Shown here piece after piece: positions 1-6,592 of a stretch of 9,663 bases of DNA (position 1 is the first letter of the stretch; every line of letters begins with the position of its first letter). The stretch comes from Paracoccaceae bacterium. Its GTDB lineage: Bacteria; Pseudomonadota; Alphaproteobacteria; Rhodobacterales; Rhodobacteraceae. The stretch is taken from assembly GCA_019090405.1 (NCBI GenBank), contig JAHRVZ010000364.1:1-9663 (forward strand). The letters run 5' to 3'. Under the pieces are notes generated by a model. The model made no database searches. It saw only the letters and a list, made by a program, of their open reading frames with translations, and had not been told where the DNA came from. Position numbers and translations under genes: made by a program.

Positions 1-339
1 ACTGATCCCGTTTCCTCTATTCGCAACCTCGGCCCCGCCTATGAGGCAAGTTGCACGCGCGCCGGAATATTTTCGGCACAAGAACTGCGGGAATTGGGGG
101 CTGATACGGCCTATGGTCGGCTGCTTCAAACCGGGATGAAGCCGCATTTCATCGGCTATTACGTGCTGGTTATGGGGTTGCAGGGTCGCCCATGGAACGA
201 TTGCAAGGGCAATGAGAAAAAGGCTCTGCGGGTGCGCTTTGATGCGATCAAGGCGCAATCGTTTGATCAGGGACGATCTGAATTTGAGGCCGCGTTGAAC
301 GCAATTGGCGTGATTGAACGCCCTTCAGGCAACAGCTAA
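1..339 (+). CDS. TfoX/Sxy C-terminal-domain protein (5' end cut by window edge)
   Basis: The frame is open from base 1 to the TAA at 337-339 and gives 112 residues. It begins near an IRNLGPAYE motif and continues with AGIFSAQELRELGA, then GLQGRPWND. This helix-rich pattern is that of the TfoX C-terminal domain, a helix-hairpin-helix-like fold. In gammaproteobacteria full-length TfoX/Sxy proteins activate competence genes. Alphaproteobacteria often carry this domain alone, and there its role is not settled. Because the domain starts almost at base 1, the true start probably lies only a few codons before the window, which would make this a stand-alone C-terminal-domain protein; an upstream N-terminal domain cannot be excluded. 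A TTG at 94 is in frame but would cut the domain in half, so I do not use it. The gene converges on ndk. Confidence 0.82.
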   Translation, partial: TDPVSSIRNLGPAYEASCTRAGIFSAQELRELGADTAYGRLLQTGMKPHFIGYYVLVMGLQGRPWNDCKGNEKKALRVRFDAIKAQSFDQGRSEFEAALNAIGVIERPSGNS

Positions 340-348
340 ACAGCAAAA

Positions 349-376
349 GGGGCCGCCTCAGCAAAGAAGCGACCCC
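349..376 (-). terminator. Intrinsic terminator of ndk, between convergent genes
   Basis: The 8-base arms 349-356 and 369-376 flank a 12-base loop. Read on the minus strand the arms are GGGGTCGC and GCGGCCCC, followed by TTTT. The one non-Watson-Crick position is a G-U pair in minus-strand RNA but a C-A mismatch in plus-strand RNA. The hairpin is therefore better formed for transcripts from ndk, although it may also stop the TfoX gene. It lies 24 bases past the ndk stop codon. Confidence 0.75.
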
Positions 377-400
377 TAAAAATTCTGCTTGAATCGGTGA

Positions 401-823
401 TTAACCGACCAGTTCAAGACCTGAAAAGAAATACGCGATTTCAATAGCTGCGGTTTCAGGTGCATCAGACCCATGAACCGAGTTCTCGCCAACGCTTTCG
501 GCAAATTCGGCACGGATGGTGCCCGCAGCGGCGTCTGCCGGGTTGGTAGCACCCATGATTTCACGGTTCAGCATGATGGCGTTTTCGCCTTCCAGAACCT
601 GAACAACAACTGGCTCGGAAACCATGAATTCGCACAGTTCGCCGTAAAACGGACGCTCGGCGTGCACGGAATAAAATTCGCCGGCTTGTGCCATTGTCAT
701 CTGAATACGCTTTTGTGCGACGATGCGCAGGCCGGCCTCTTCGAATTTGGCGTTGATTTTGCCGGTCAGGTTGCGACGGGTTGCATCAGGTTTGATGATC
801 GAAAAAGTGCGTTCCAGTGCCAT
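401..823 (-). CDS. ndk: Nucleoside diphosphate kinase
   Basis: This 140-residue cytoplasmic enzyme moves the gamma phosphate from ATP to other NDPs through a phospho-histidine intermediate, keeping NTP and dNTP pools balanced. The length is the family norm. The N-terminus ALERTFSIIKPDA carries the nucleotide-binding Lys11. The active-site motif NSVHGSD is at residues 114-120 with catalytic His117. Supporting conserved residues include Tyr51, Arg87, Thr93 and Arg104. The start is secure: on the minus strand an AAGGAG Shine-Dalgarno sequence (complement of 831-836) lies 7 bases before the ATG, and the MALERTF start is typical. It is a single-gene unit, divergent from the ABC-F operon and ending in the hairpin at 349-376. 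Confidence 0.97.
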   Translation of the reverse strand: MALERTFSIIKPDATRRNLTGKINAKFEEAGLRIVAQKRIQMTMAQAGEFYSVHAERPFYGELCEFMVSEPVVVQVLEGENAIMLNREIMGATNPADAAAGTIRAEFAESVGENSVHGSDAPETAAIEIAYFFSGLELVG

Positions 824-859
824 TGGCTATCTCCTTAAGGGACGTGTTTCAAATCGGGC

Positions 860-888
860 GCGGGCAACGCCCGCAATTGATGATTATC
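860..888 (-). promoter_or_regulatory. Candidate ndk -10 box and 5'-leader hairpin
   Basis: On the minus strand GATAAT (complement of 883-888) matches the -10 consensus at 5 of 6 bases. It would start transcription near 876 and give a leader of about 53 bases. Immediately downstream is a perfect 6-base stem with a 3-base loop (860-874, arms GCGGGC and GCCCGC), which would lie at the very 5' end of the ndk mRNA. No good -35 box is visible at the usual spacing, so this is a tentative call. Confidence 0.3.
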
Positions 889-965
889 GCGCGCCGCCTA
901 GCACGGGGCGCGTAGGTTGAAAAGGGTTGATTGACAGTCCCGCGTCGCTGCGCCAAACCGCGCGT

Positions 966-2825
966 ATGCTTAGAATAGATGATATTACATACGCGATCGA
1001 AGGCCGCCCCCTGTTTGAGGGCGCAGGCGCGGTCATTCCCGAAGGCCACAAAGTTGGTCTGGTCGGGCGCAACGGCACCGGCAAGACGACATTGTTCCGC
1101 CTTATCCGGGGCGAACTGTCGCTGGAAAGCGGCGCGATTTCGTTGCCCAAACGCGCCCGCATTGGCGGTGTTGCACAAGAGGCATCAGCCACCCATGTGT
1201 CGCTGATCAATACGGTGCTGGCGGCAGACACCGAACGCAGTGCGCTGTTGGAAGAGGCCGAAACCGCCACCGACCCAACCCGCATTGCCGACATCCAGAC
1301 CCGTCTAAGCGATATTGACGCCTGGTCCGCCGAGGCCCGCGCCGCATCTATACTCAAGGGGTTGGGGTTTGATGACGACGACCAGCAAAGACCCTGCTCG
1401 GATTTCTCGGGGGGGTGGCGCATGCGTGTGGCGCTGGCGGCCGTGCTGTTTTCACAGCCTGATCTGCTGCTGCTGGATGAACCGACCAACTATCTGGACC
1501 TTGAGGGCGCGCTGTGGCTGGAAAACTATCTGGCCAAATATCCCCATACCATCATCATCATCAGCCACGACCGCGGTCTGCTGAACCGTGCTGTTGGGTC
1601 GATCCTGCACCTTGAGGATCGCAAACTGACTTTTTATCAGGGCCCGTATGACCAGTTTGCCATCCAGCGTGCCGAAAAACTGGCGCAGGCCTCGGCTATG
1701 GCCAAGAAACAGGAACACCGGCGTGCGCATATGCAAACATATGTTGATCGGTTTCGTTATCAGGCCAGCAAGGCAAAACAGGCGCAATCACGCCTCAAAG
1801 CCCTGTCCAAAATGCAGCCGATATCTTCACCACAAGAGGCCGCCCTGCGCGCGTTTAACTTTCCCGAGCCCGAAGAAATGTCACCGCCCATTATCAACAT
1901 GGAAGGCGGTGTAACCGGATATGGCGATACTGCGATTCTACGAAACCTTGATCTGCGCATAGATCAGGATGACCGCATCGCGCTATTGGGCAAGAATGGT
2001 CAGGGTAAATCAACGCTGGCCAAGCTGTTGTCGGACCGTTTGCCACTGATGGCTGGCAACATGACCAAATCAAGCAAATTGCGTATTGGCTATTTTGCCC
2101 AACATCAGGTTGATGAACTGTTTGTCGATGAAACCCCGATCGAACATTTGCGTCGTCTGCGCCCAATCGAAACCCCTGCCCGGCTGCGGTCACGTCTGGC
2201 AGGTTTCGGCCTTGGCCCGGCACAGGCCGAAACCGTTGTTGGCCGCCTGTCGGGTGGACAAAAGGCACGGCTGTCGCTGCTGATTGCCACCATCGACGCG
2301 CCCCATATGCTGATTCTGGACGAACCAACCAACCATTTGGACATCGAAAGCCGCGAAGCACTGGTCGAGGCGCTGACCAATTATTCCGGCGCGGTGATCC
2401 TGGTTACCCACGACATGCATCTTCTTGGTCTTGTGGCAGATCGCCTTTGGCTGGTTAGTAACGGCATGGTCAAACCCTATGACGGTGATCTGGAAAGCTA
2501 TCGCACGTTGCTTTTGGCGCGTGAAAAACCGGTTTCGAAATCTGCTGCAAAACCTACGCCACCTAAAGCAAAACGCGCCTCGCGTGAGGCTATTCAAGGG
2601 TTGCGCAGCGACGTGCGCAAAGGCGAGGCCCGGGTTACTAAGCTGAACCAAATGCGCGACAAACTGGCCAGCAAACTGGCCGATCCGGCAATTTATGAAG
2701 ACGACAAAAAGGGCGAGGCCGAAGTCTGGCAACGTAAATACGCCGAGGTGATGAACGGTCTGGACCGCGCCGAATCCCTATGGATGAGCGCCCTTGAAAA
2801 GCTAGAAGTCGCCGAGGCATCATGA
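966..2825 (+). CDS. ABC-F family ATPase, YheS-like ribosome-associated factor
   Basis: This is a 619-residue soluble protein with two ABC domains and no membrane segments. ABC-F proteins bind the ribosomal E site and act on stalled or slow translation. Domain 1 has Walker A GRNGTGKT (34-41), signature FSGGW (147-151), Walker B LLLLDEPTN (167-175) and switch His201. A basic helical linker follows (about 240-300, with a DRFR...KAKQAQSR stretch). Domain 2 has Walker A GKNGQGKS (342-349), signature LSGGQ (428-432), Walker B LILDEPTN (449-456) and His482. A Lys/Arg/Glu-rich coiled coil fills about 535-615. The FSGGW signature, the linker and the YFAQHQ stretch resemble E. coli YheS more than Uup. 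The start is the ATG at 966, matching the usual MLRIDDI-type N-terminus. An in-frame TTG at 927 would add 13 poorly plausible residues. No clear Shine-Dalgarno sequence precedes the ATG. The stop overlaps marC by ATGA. Confidence 0.95.
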   Translation: MLRIDDITYAIEGRPLFEGAGAVIPEGHKVGLVGRNGTGKTTLFRLIRGELSLESGAISLPKRARIGGVAQEASATHVSLINTVLAADTERSALLEEAETATDPTRIADIQTRLSDIDAWSAEARAASILKGLGFDDDDQQRPCSDFSGGWRMRVALAAVLFSQPDLLLLDEPTNYLDLEGALWLENYLAKYPHTIIIISHDRGLLNRAVGSILHLEDRKLTFYQGPYDQFAIQRAEKLAQASAMAKKQEHRRAHMQTYVDRFRYQASKAKQAQSRLKALSKMQPISSPQEAALRAFNFPEPEEMSPPIINMEGGVTGYGDTAILRNLDLRIDQDDRIALLGKNGQGKSTLAKLLSDRLPLMAGNMTKSSKLRIGYFAQHQVDELFVDETPIEHLRRLRPIETPARLRSRLAGFGLGPAQAETVVGRLSGGQKARLSLLIATIDAPHMLILDEPTNHLDIESREALVEALTNYSGAVILVTHDMHLLGLVADRLWLVSNGMVKPYDGDLESYRTLLLAREKPVSKSAAKPTPPKAKRASREAIQGLRSDVRKGEARVTKLNQMRDKLASKLADPAIYEDDKKGEAEVWQRKYAEVMNGLDRAESLWMSALEKLEVAEAS

Positions 2826-3439
2826 TCGACCAAGCCGTTATCATCACGTCTTTTGTAACCCTTCTGGTGATCATCGACCCGTTTGGTTTGACGCCGATGT
2901 TTGTGGCTTTGACACAAGGCATGTCATCGGCGCAACGGCGCGCGATTGCATTTCGGTCTTGCCTGACGGCGGCGTTTTTACTGGCGCTGTTTGCGGCTTT
3001 TGGTGAAACGGTTCTGGGATTTGTCGGCATTTCCATGCCCGCCTTTCGCGTTGCTGGTGGCGCTTTGTTGTTTCTGACCGCACTTGACATGTTGTTTGAG
3101 CGGCGCAGCAAACGCCGCGAAGACACAACCACCGATGACACCCCTGACCCATCGGTGTTTCCATTGGCCATCCCGCTGATCGCCGGGCCGGGGTCTATCG
3201 CATCAATCATCCTGTTGGCCGGACAAAACCCCGAAATTGGCGCGCTGGCCCTTGTGATTGGGGTCATGCTGGCGGTTATGGCCGTTGTACTGACGCTTTT
3301 TCTATCCGCCGGAGTGATCGAGCGTCTGTTAGGCAAAACCGGCATTAACGTGGTCACGCGATTGCTGGGTATGTTGCTGGCCGCGCTTTCGGTTCAGTTT
3401 ATTCTGGACGGGCTACGGGACTTTGGATTTGCATCATGA
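2822..3439 (+). CDS. MarC family integral membrane protein
   Basis: This 205-residue inner-membrane protein has about six hydrophobic segments, near residues 5-27, 43-65, 70-91, 113-134, 140-163 and 177-198. The family's repeated motifs are present: IDPFG at 18-22 in the first half and PLIAGPGS at 118-125 in the second. A charged loop (ERRSKRRE then acidic residues, about 93-110) separates the halves. Length and topology are normal for the family. The name MarC comes from an early link to multiple antibiotic resistance in E. coli that was not upheld, and the substrate is unknown. The start overlaps the ABC-F stop by ATGA and the end overlaps the protease start by ATGA, so the three genes are very likely co-transcribed and translationally coupled. 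Confidence 0.93.
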   Translation: MIDQAVIITSFVTLLVIIDPFGLTPMFVALTQGMSSAQRRAIAFRSCLTAAFLLALFAAFGETVLGFVGISMPAFRVAGGALLFLTALDMLFERRSKRREDTTTDDTPDPSVFPLAIPLIAGPGSIASIILLAGQNPEIGALALVIGVMLAVMAVVLTLFLSAGVIERLLGKTGINVVTRLLGMLLAALSVQFILDGLRDFGFAS

Positions 3440-4023
3440 ATTTGGGTGAATTTGACTATGCCCGACTGATATATCTTGGCATTCTGGTCAGTGTTCTGGT
3501 GTTCTGGTTCATCGTACACAACCGTCACTCATTGGGCAAAACGGCTCAGATGGCCTTGGCCTGGGGGCTTATCTTTCTGGGTGTCATCGCGGCTTTTGGC
3601 CTATGGGACGACATCAGCCAGACCGTTCGCCCTAGACAATCTGCGCTGAACGCGCAGGGTCAAATCTCTGTTCCTAGGGCACCGGACGGGCATTATTACC
3701 TGACTTTGAACGTCAACGACCAGCCTGTTGAATTTCTGATAGATACCGGAGCCACTGACGTTGTATTGACGCAATCAGATGCCGCCCGAATTGGCTTGGA
3801 CCCCAACAATCTGAACTATTATGGCCGCGCCATGACCGCCAATGGCGAAGTGCGCACAGCACCGGTTGATCTGAAATCCATAGCTTTGGGGGATGTGGTC
3901 GACAAAAACGTCACCGCCTGGGTCAATCAGGGCGATCAAGAGCAATCTCTTTTGGGCATGGCCTATCTGCAACGCTGGAGCCACATCAGTATTGGCAACA
4001 ATGCCCTTATCCTGACCAGATAA
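3436..4023 (+). CDS. Membrane-anchored retropepsin-like aspartic protease (TIGR02281-type, clan AA)
   Basis: The protein has 195 residues. Two hydrophobic helices near the N-terminus (about 11-27 and 37-55) anchor it, and a globular domain (about 75-195) follows. The domain carries the aspartic protease motif LIDTGATDVVLT, with catalytic Asp103 in DTGA (103-106). It ends with SLLGMAYLQRW (171-181), the conserved element near the C-terminus of this family. Only one catalytic Asp is present per chain, as in retroviral proteases, so an active enzyme would need to dimerise. With two helices, which side of the membrane the domain faces is not certain. The substrate is unknown. It is the last gene of the ABC-F/MarC operon, and a TAA ends it. 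Confidence 0.9.
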   Translation: MNLGEFDYARLIYLGILVSVLVFWFIVHNRHSLGKTAQMALAWGLIFLGVIAAFGLWDDISQTVRPRQSALNAQGQISVPRAPDGHYYLTLNVNDQPVEFLIDTGATDVVLTQSDAARIGLDPNNLNYYGRAMTANGEVRTAPVDLKSIALGDVVDKNVTAWVNQGDQEQSLLGMAYLQRWSHISIGNNALILTR

Positions 4024-4089
4024 GTTTGCTGATTTGGCTACTAATCTGGCCCTCACGGCAGAAAAACCCTCAAATCTCGTGACAGTAAT

Positions 4090-4142
4090 CTGACACTCGC
4101 ACAGGGTGCTTGATACGCGTGCAATACAGTTGCATCATGCAA
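4090..4142 (+). promoter_or_regulatory. Candidate promoter and palindromic operator upstream of the AEC permease
   Basis: The 165-base gap between the protease and the permease contains CTGACA (4090-4095, a fair -35) and GATACG (4112-4117, a weak -10) 16 bases apart. Just downstream is TTGCAT-C-ATGCAA (4130-4142), a perfect 13-base palindrome around a central C. A further TGCAA half-site precedes it by five bases, giving three half-sites in a row. The placement at the presumed transcription start would suit a repressor site. No regulator gene is adjacent, so the assignment is inferred from pattern alone. Confidence 0.3.
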
Positions 4143-4188
4143 ATGACGGTTTTTTGAGGAATTCCTGTTCCCCATTTCGGGATGGATC

Positions 4189-5097
4189 GTGACGCAAAGT
4201 GAGGCAGCTATCGAACACGTTTTTCTGAATGTCTTTAATGTTATCCTTCCTGTGCTGATCTGTGCGGGCATTGGCTATTTGCTCGCGGTCATCAAGACAC
4301 CTTTTGATAACAAGGTAATCAGCGGCATCGTATCCAAAGTCGGTTATCCAACTCTGATCATCTCGCATATGTCCATTAACAAGGTGGATGTCGATATATT
4401 CCTGAATATCATGGCTGCCAGTGCCCTGGCCATTGCAGCCTTTGGTGCTTTTGGTTTCGTCGCATTGAAAGCGTTGCGCTTGCCGGTGCGTGCATTTTTA
4501 ACGCCGCTTATGCACAACAATGTTGGCAATATCGGCCTGCCGGTTACGATGCTGGCATTAGGCAACATCGGGATGGCCTATGCCATGGGGTTTGTCGTGG
4601 TTGTACTGACCAGTGTCTTTACCATTGGAACCTGGATTCCTGCCCGAGAATTTTCGCTAAGAAAACTTCTGGTATCTCCGATAATCTATGCTGTGCTGAT
4701 CGCCCTGACCCTTATGGCGACAAAGACATCCTTGCCGCAACCGATTGAAAAATCATTCGATATTCTTGGTGGACTGACAATTCCCTTAATGCTTTTGACA
4801 CTGGGCCATACGTTGGCAACCTTGAAAATCGGCTCGCTCGGACGCGCGTTGCTGTTGACGATATTGCACCTGATAATGGCAACCCTGATAGCCAGTGTTT
4901 TGGTCCGAATCTTTGGCTTTACCGGGGTCGAGAAAGGCGCATTTGTTCTTTGTTGTCTGATGCCGTCATCTGTCGCGACCTATTTGTTCATAGATCAATA
5001 CGTCCCTGAATACGCCCCGGATGTTGCGGGCTTTATTCTGATGTCCACACTTGCCTCTATTCTGGTGTTGCCGCTGGCTTTGACTTACTGGATCTAA
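4189..5097 (+). CDS. AEC (auxin efflux carrier) family permease
   Basis: This is a 302-residue polytopic inner-membrane protein with about ten hydrophobic segments in two repeats, the usual size and build for the AEC family. Family hallmarks visible are NNVGNIGLPV (110-119) in the helix 4 region and IPLMLLTLG (198-206) at the start of the second half. Bacterial members include malonate and malate transporters. The residues do not allow a substrate to be named here, and no metabolic gene on the same strand gives a hint. The start is uncertain. GTG at 4189 gives a normal N-terminus, but its ribosome binding site is poor. A GAGGA at 4156-4160 lies too far upstream. The frame is open back to the TGA at 4144-4146, with only a CTG at 4165 as another plausible initiator. 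The gene converges on the SDR gene. Confidence 0.9.
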   Translation: MTQSEAAIEHVFLNVFNVILPVLICAGIGYLLAVIKTPFDNKVISGIVSKVGYPTLIISHMSINKVDVDIFLNIMAASALAIAAFGAFGFVALKALRLPVRAFLTPLMHNNVGNIGLPVTMLALGNIGMAYAMGFVVVVLTSVFTIGTWIPAREFSLRKLLVSPIIYAVLIALTLMATKTSLPQPIEKSFDILGGLTIPLMLLTLGHTLATLKIGSLGRALLLTILHLIMATLIASVLVRIFGFTGVEKGAFVLCCLMPSSVATYLFIDQYVPEYAPDVAGFILMSTLASILVLPLALTYWI

Positions 5098-5107
5098 CAA
5101 ACCGTGT

Positions 5108-5136
5108 TTGTCATCCCGATGACAAGGCCAAGCCTT
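5108..5136. terminator. Possible weak bidirectional terminator between the AEC and SDR genes
   Basis: Two small hairpins sit back to back in the 69-base convergent gap. One has a 7-base stem and 4-base loop (5108-5125, arms TTGTCAT and ATGACAA). The other has a 5-base stem (5124-5136, arms AAGGC and GCCTT) followed by TATT. They share two bases, so they would be alternative structures. Both stems are weak and the T-run is short. Confidence 0.35.
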
Positions 5137-5166
5137 TATTGACCAACGCCTTTTGCGAACGACAGC

Positions 5167-5955
5167 CTAATATCGCCAATAGCCGCCATCCACCTGCAAC
5201 AACTGTCCGGTGTGATAACTGGACGCATCGCTCATAAGATAGACGGCAAGCCCGCCAAAATCATCCGGAGCCCCCCAGCGCCGCGCAGGTATCCGTTTGC
5301 CAACCGTATCGGCAAATTTCTCGCGGGCGATGGCGTCGGTGGTCATGTCGGTTTCAATCCACCCCGGCAGAATGGCATTCGCAGTAATACCAAAGCGCGC
5401 ATATTCTGTCGCCAAAGCAAACGTCATCGCGTTCAACCCGCCTTTGGTCGCCGCATAATGTTCGTTCAACGCCGCCCCCGAGATCGACGCCAAGGACGAC
5501 ACGGCAACCAGTCGACCGCCCTTATCGCCCTGCCCGGCCCGTTCGACCATATGCGTCAGCGCAGCCTGATAGGTATAAAACGTCCCGTCCAGATTGACCG
5601 ACATCACCCGACGCCATTCCTCAGGTGTAATGTCCAGAAATGATCGGATATTGCCCGAAGACGTCACTCCGGCATTGGCAAAACACCCATCCACACGACC
5701 AAATCGCGCCAGCGTATCCGCCATTGACGCATTGACCTGTGCGCGGTCCGATACGTCGCAGATAAAGCTGGCGGCCTTGGCCCCAAGGGCCACCAGCGTT
5801 TCTGTGGCTGCCGCATTCTTGTCCGGGTTGGTGCCCCAGATCGCCACATCGGCCCCGGACTGGGCCATAGCTTTGGCCATGCCCAGCCCAATACCGCCAT
5901 TGCCACCAGTGACCAGGGCAACTTTGCCTGACAAATCAAATAAAGCGTTGCTCAT
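5167..5955 (-). CDS. SDR family NAD(P)-dependent oxidoreductase
   Basis: This 262-residue classical short-chain dehydrogenase should be a cytoplasmic Rossmann-fold tetramer. The cofactor motif TGGNGGIG is at 16-23, and FANAG is at 92-96. Asn121 sits in SVNLDGTF. The catalytic residues are Ser154, Tyr167 and Lys171 (YAATK). The PGWIETDM stretch is at 198-205, and the chain closes with the typical VDGGY. The start at 5955 is preferred because an AGGAGA Shine-Dalgarno sequence (complement of 5961-5966) lies 5 bases before it. The ATG 15 bases further upstream, at 5970, would overlap that site. The substrate cannot be named: the sequence resembles gluconate/sugar and 3-oxoacyl-type SDRs alike. 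It lies 41 bases downstream of the broken DUF1330 gene on the same strand, probably on one transcript. Confidence 0.93.
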   Translation of the reverse strand: MSNALFDLSGKVALVTGGNGGIGLGMAKAMAQSGADVAIWGTNPDKNAAATETLVALGAKAASFICDVSDRAQVNASMADTLARFGRVDGCFANAGVTSSGNIRSFLDITPEEWRRVMSVNLDGTFYTYQAALTHMVERAGQGDKGGRLVAVSSLASISGAALNEHYAATKGGLNAMTFALATEYARFGITANAILPGWIETDMTTDAIAREKFADTVGKRIPARRWGAPDDFGGLAVYLMSDASSYHTGQLLQVDGGYWRY

Positions 5956-5996
5956 ATAGTTCTCCTGCATTCAATGGTCTGTTGTTGTGAAACCTG

Positions 5997-6413
5997 TCAC
6001 GTGCCAAACCCGTCCCCAACCGGCAAAGGGGCCATGCGTATCAGGCGTGAATCGCAAACCCCAGCCTGACGGTGCACAACGGCTTTGCGATAGTCCGGAT
6101 CTTTGATCATTGATGCAAAGGCTTCCGGGCTTGGATATTGCGCAATGAAACACAGATCTCACATTTTTTCCTGTGGCCCGATCAGCATTTGCTCCATCGC
6201 GCCTCGCCAAACAATGCTGCCGCCAACGCGGGCCAGAACCGGGCCGCTTAGCCGACCATAGTTGGCATAGGCGTCAGCCCCGGTTGCATCCCGCCCATCA
6301 TCGTAGTTTGCCCTGTCGTGCAACTGTACAAGATTTAGCATCTGGATCGGCCCGGCGCGATCATTTGCGCGAAATTCAGCAAAACCATTAGCGGTGAAAC
6401 TGGTATGAGACAT
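5997..6413 (-). pseudogene. DUF1330 family protein gene interrupted by an in-frame TGA
   Basis: The minus-strand frame starts at the ATG at 6413 (AGGAG Shine-Dalgarno, complement of 6422-6426, spacing 8). It encodes 84 residues and reaches TGA at 6159-6161. The same frame continues for 53 more codons to a second TGA at 5997-5999. Those codons include DLCFIAQYPSPEAF, MIKDPDYRKAVVHRQA and DSRLIRMAPL, which is the normal second half of a DUF1330 domain. The first half has IQMLNLVQL and ARVGGSIVWRGAM. A full product would be about 138 residues, a small alpha-beta-barrel-like protein of unknown function. The stop falls just before an Asp, where relatives usually have Trp-Asp, so TGG to TGA explains it by one base. 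There is no frameshift. It may be a recent null allele, a sequencing error, or a gene read through at low level. The 84-residue product would lack the last strands and helix of the fold. Confidence 0.8.
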
Positions 6414-6469
6414 GGGGTCTGCTCCTGTCTTGGGATTGCGGTTAGCGATAACTTGTTCCAGTCTCGCCT

Positions 6470-6479
6470 CTTGTACAAG
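6470..6479. promoter_or_regulatory. CTTGTACAAG palindrome in the divergent DUF1330/transglycosylase intergenic region
   Basis: A perfect 10-base palindrome sits in the 179-base region between the divergent DUF1330 and transglycosylase starts. A matching half-site, ACTTGT, occurs about 20 bases away at 6451-6456. The form TTGT/ACAA is like operators of several GntR-type repressors, but no regulator gene is next to it. For the rightward gene, a weak TTGGCC (6536-6541) and TAGATT (6559-6564) pair with 17-base spacing may be its promoter. Confidence 0.28.
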
Positions 6480-6592
6480 TCAGATCCACACCCGCAACAG
6501 GTCGGCAACACATCGCGCATTTACAAAAGACCTGCTTGGCCCGGCTTGCCGCGCCCTTTAGATTGCCCCCGAATTAGACAAGAAAATTACCT

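Noticed and set aside
2638..3357. Long 239-codon open frame on the minus strand opposite the ABC-F end and marC
   Set aside because: It spans the antisense of two clear protein families, shows no domain, and has an unnatural Arg/Ser/Thr/Pro-rich composition, as expected of an antisense shadow in biased codons.
4137..4157. Tiny six-codon frame (MQMTVF) before the AEC permease that could be a leader peptide
   Set aside because: It has no ribosome binding site, overlaps the palindrome, and is too short to tell from chance.
6159..6161. TGA in DUF1330 read as selenocysteine or as Trp by an altered code
   Set aside because: Trp, not Cys, is expected at this position and no selenocysteine hairpin is evident. 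Other genes in the window, including the ABC-F and marC genes, end with TGA, so the standard code applies.
5971..6210. 79-codon minus-strand frame just upstream of the SDR gene, in another frame over the DUF1330 3' part
   Set aside because: The frame in phase with DUF1330 clearly encodes the rest of that domain; this one is out of phase and has no domain.
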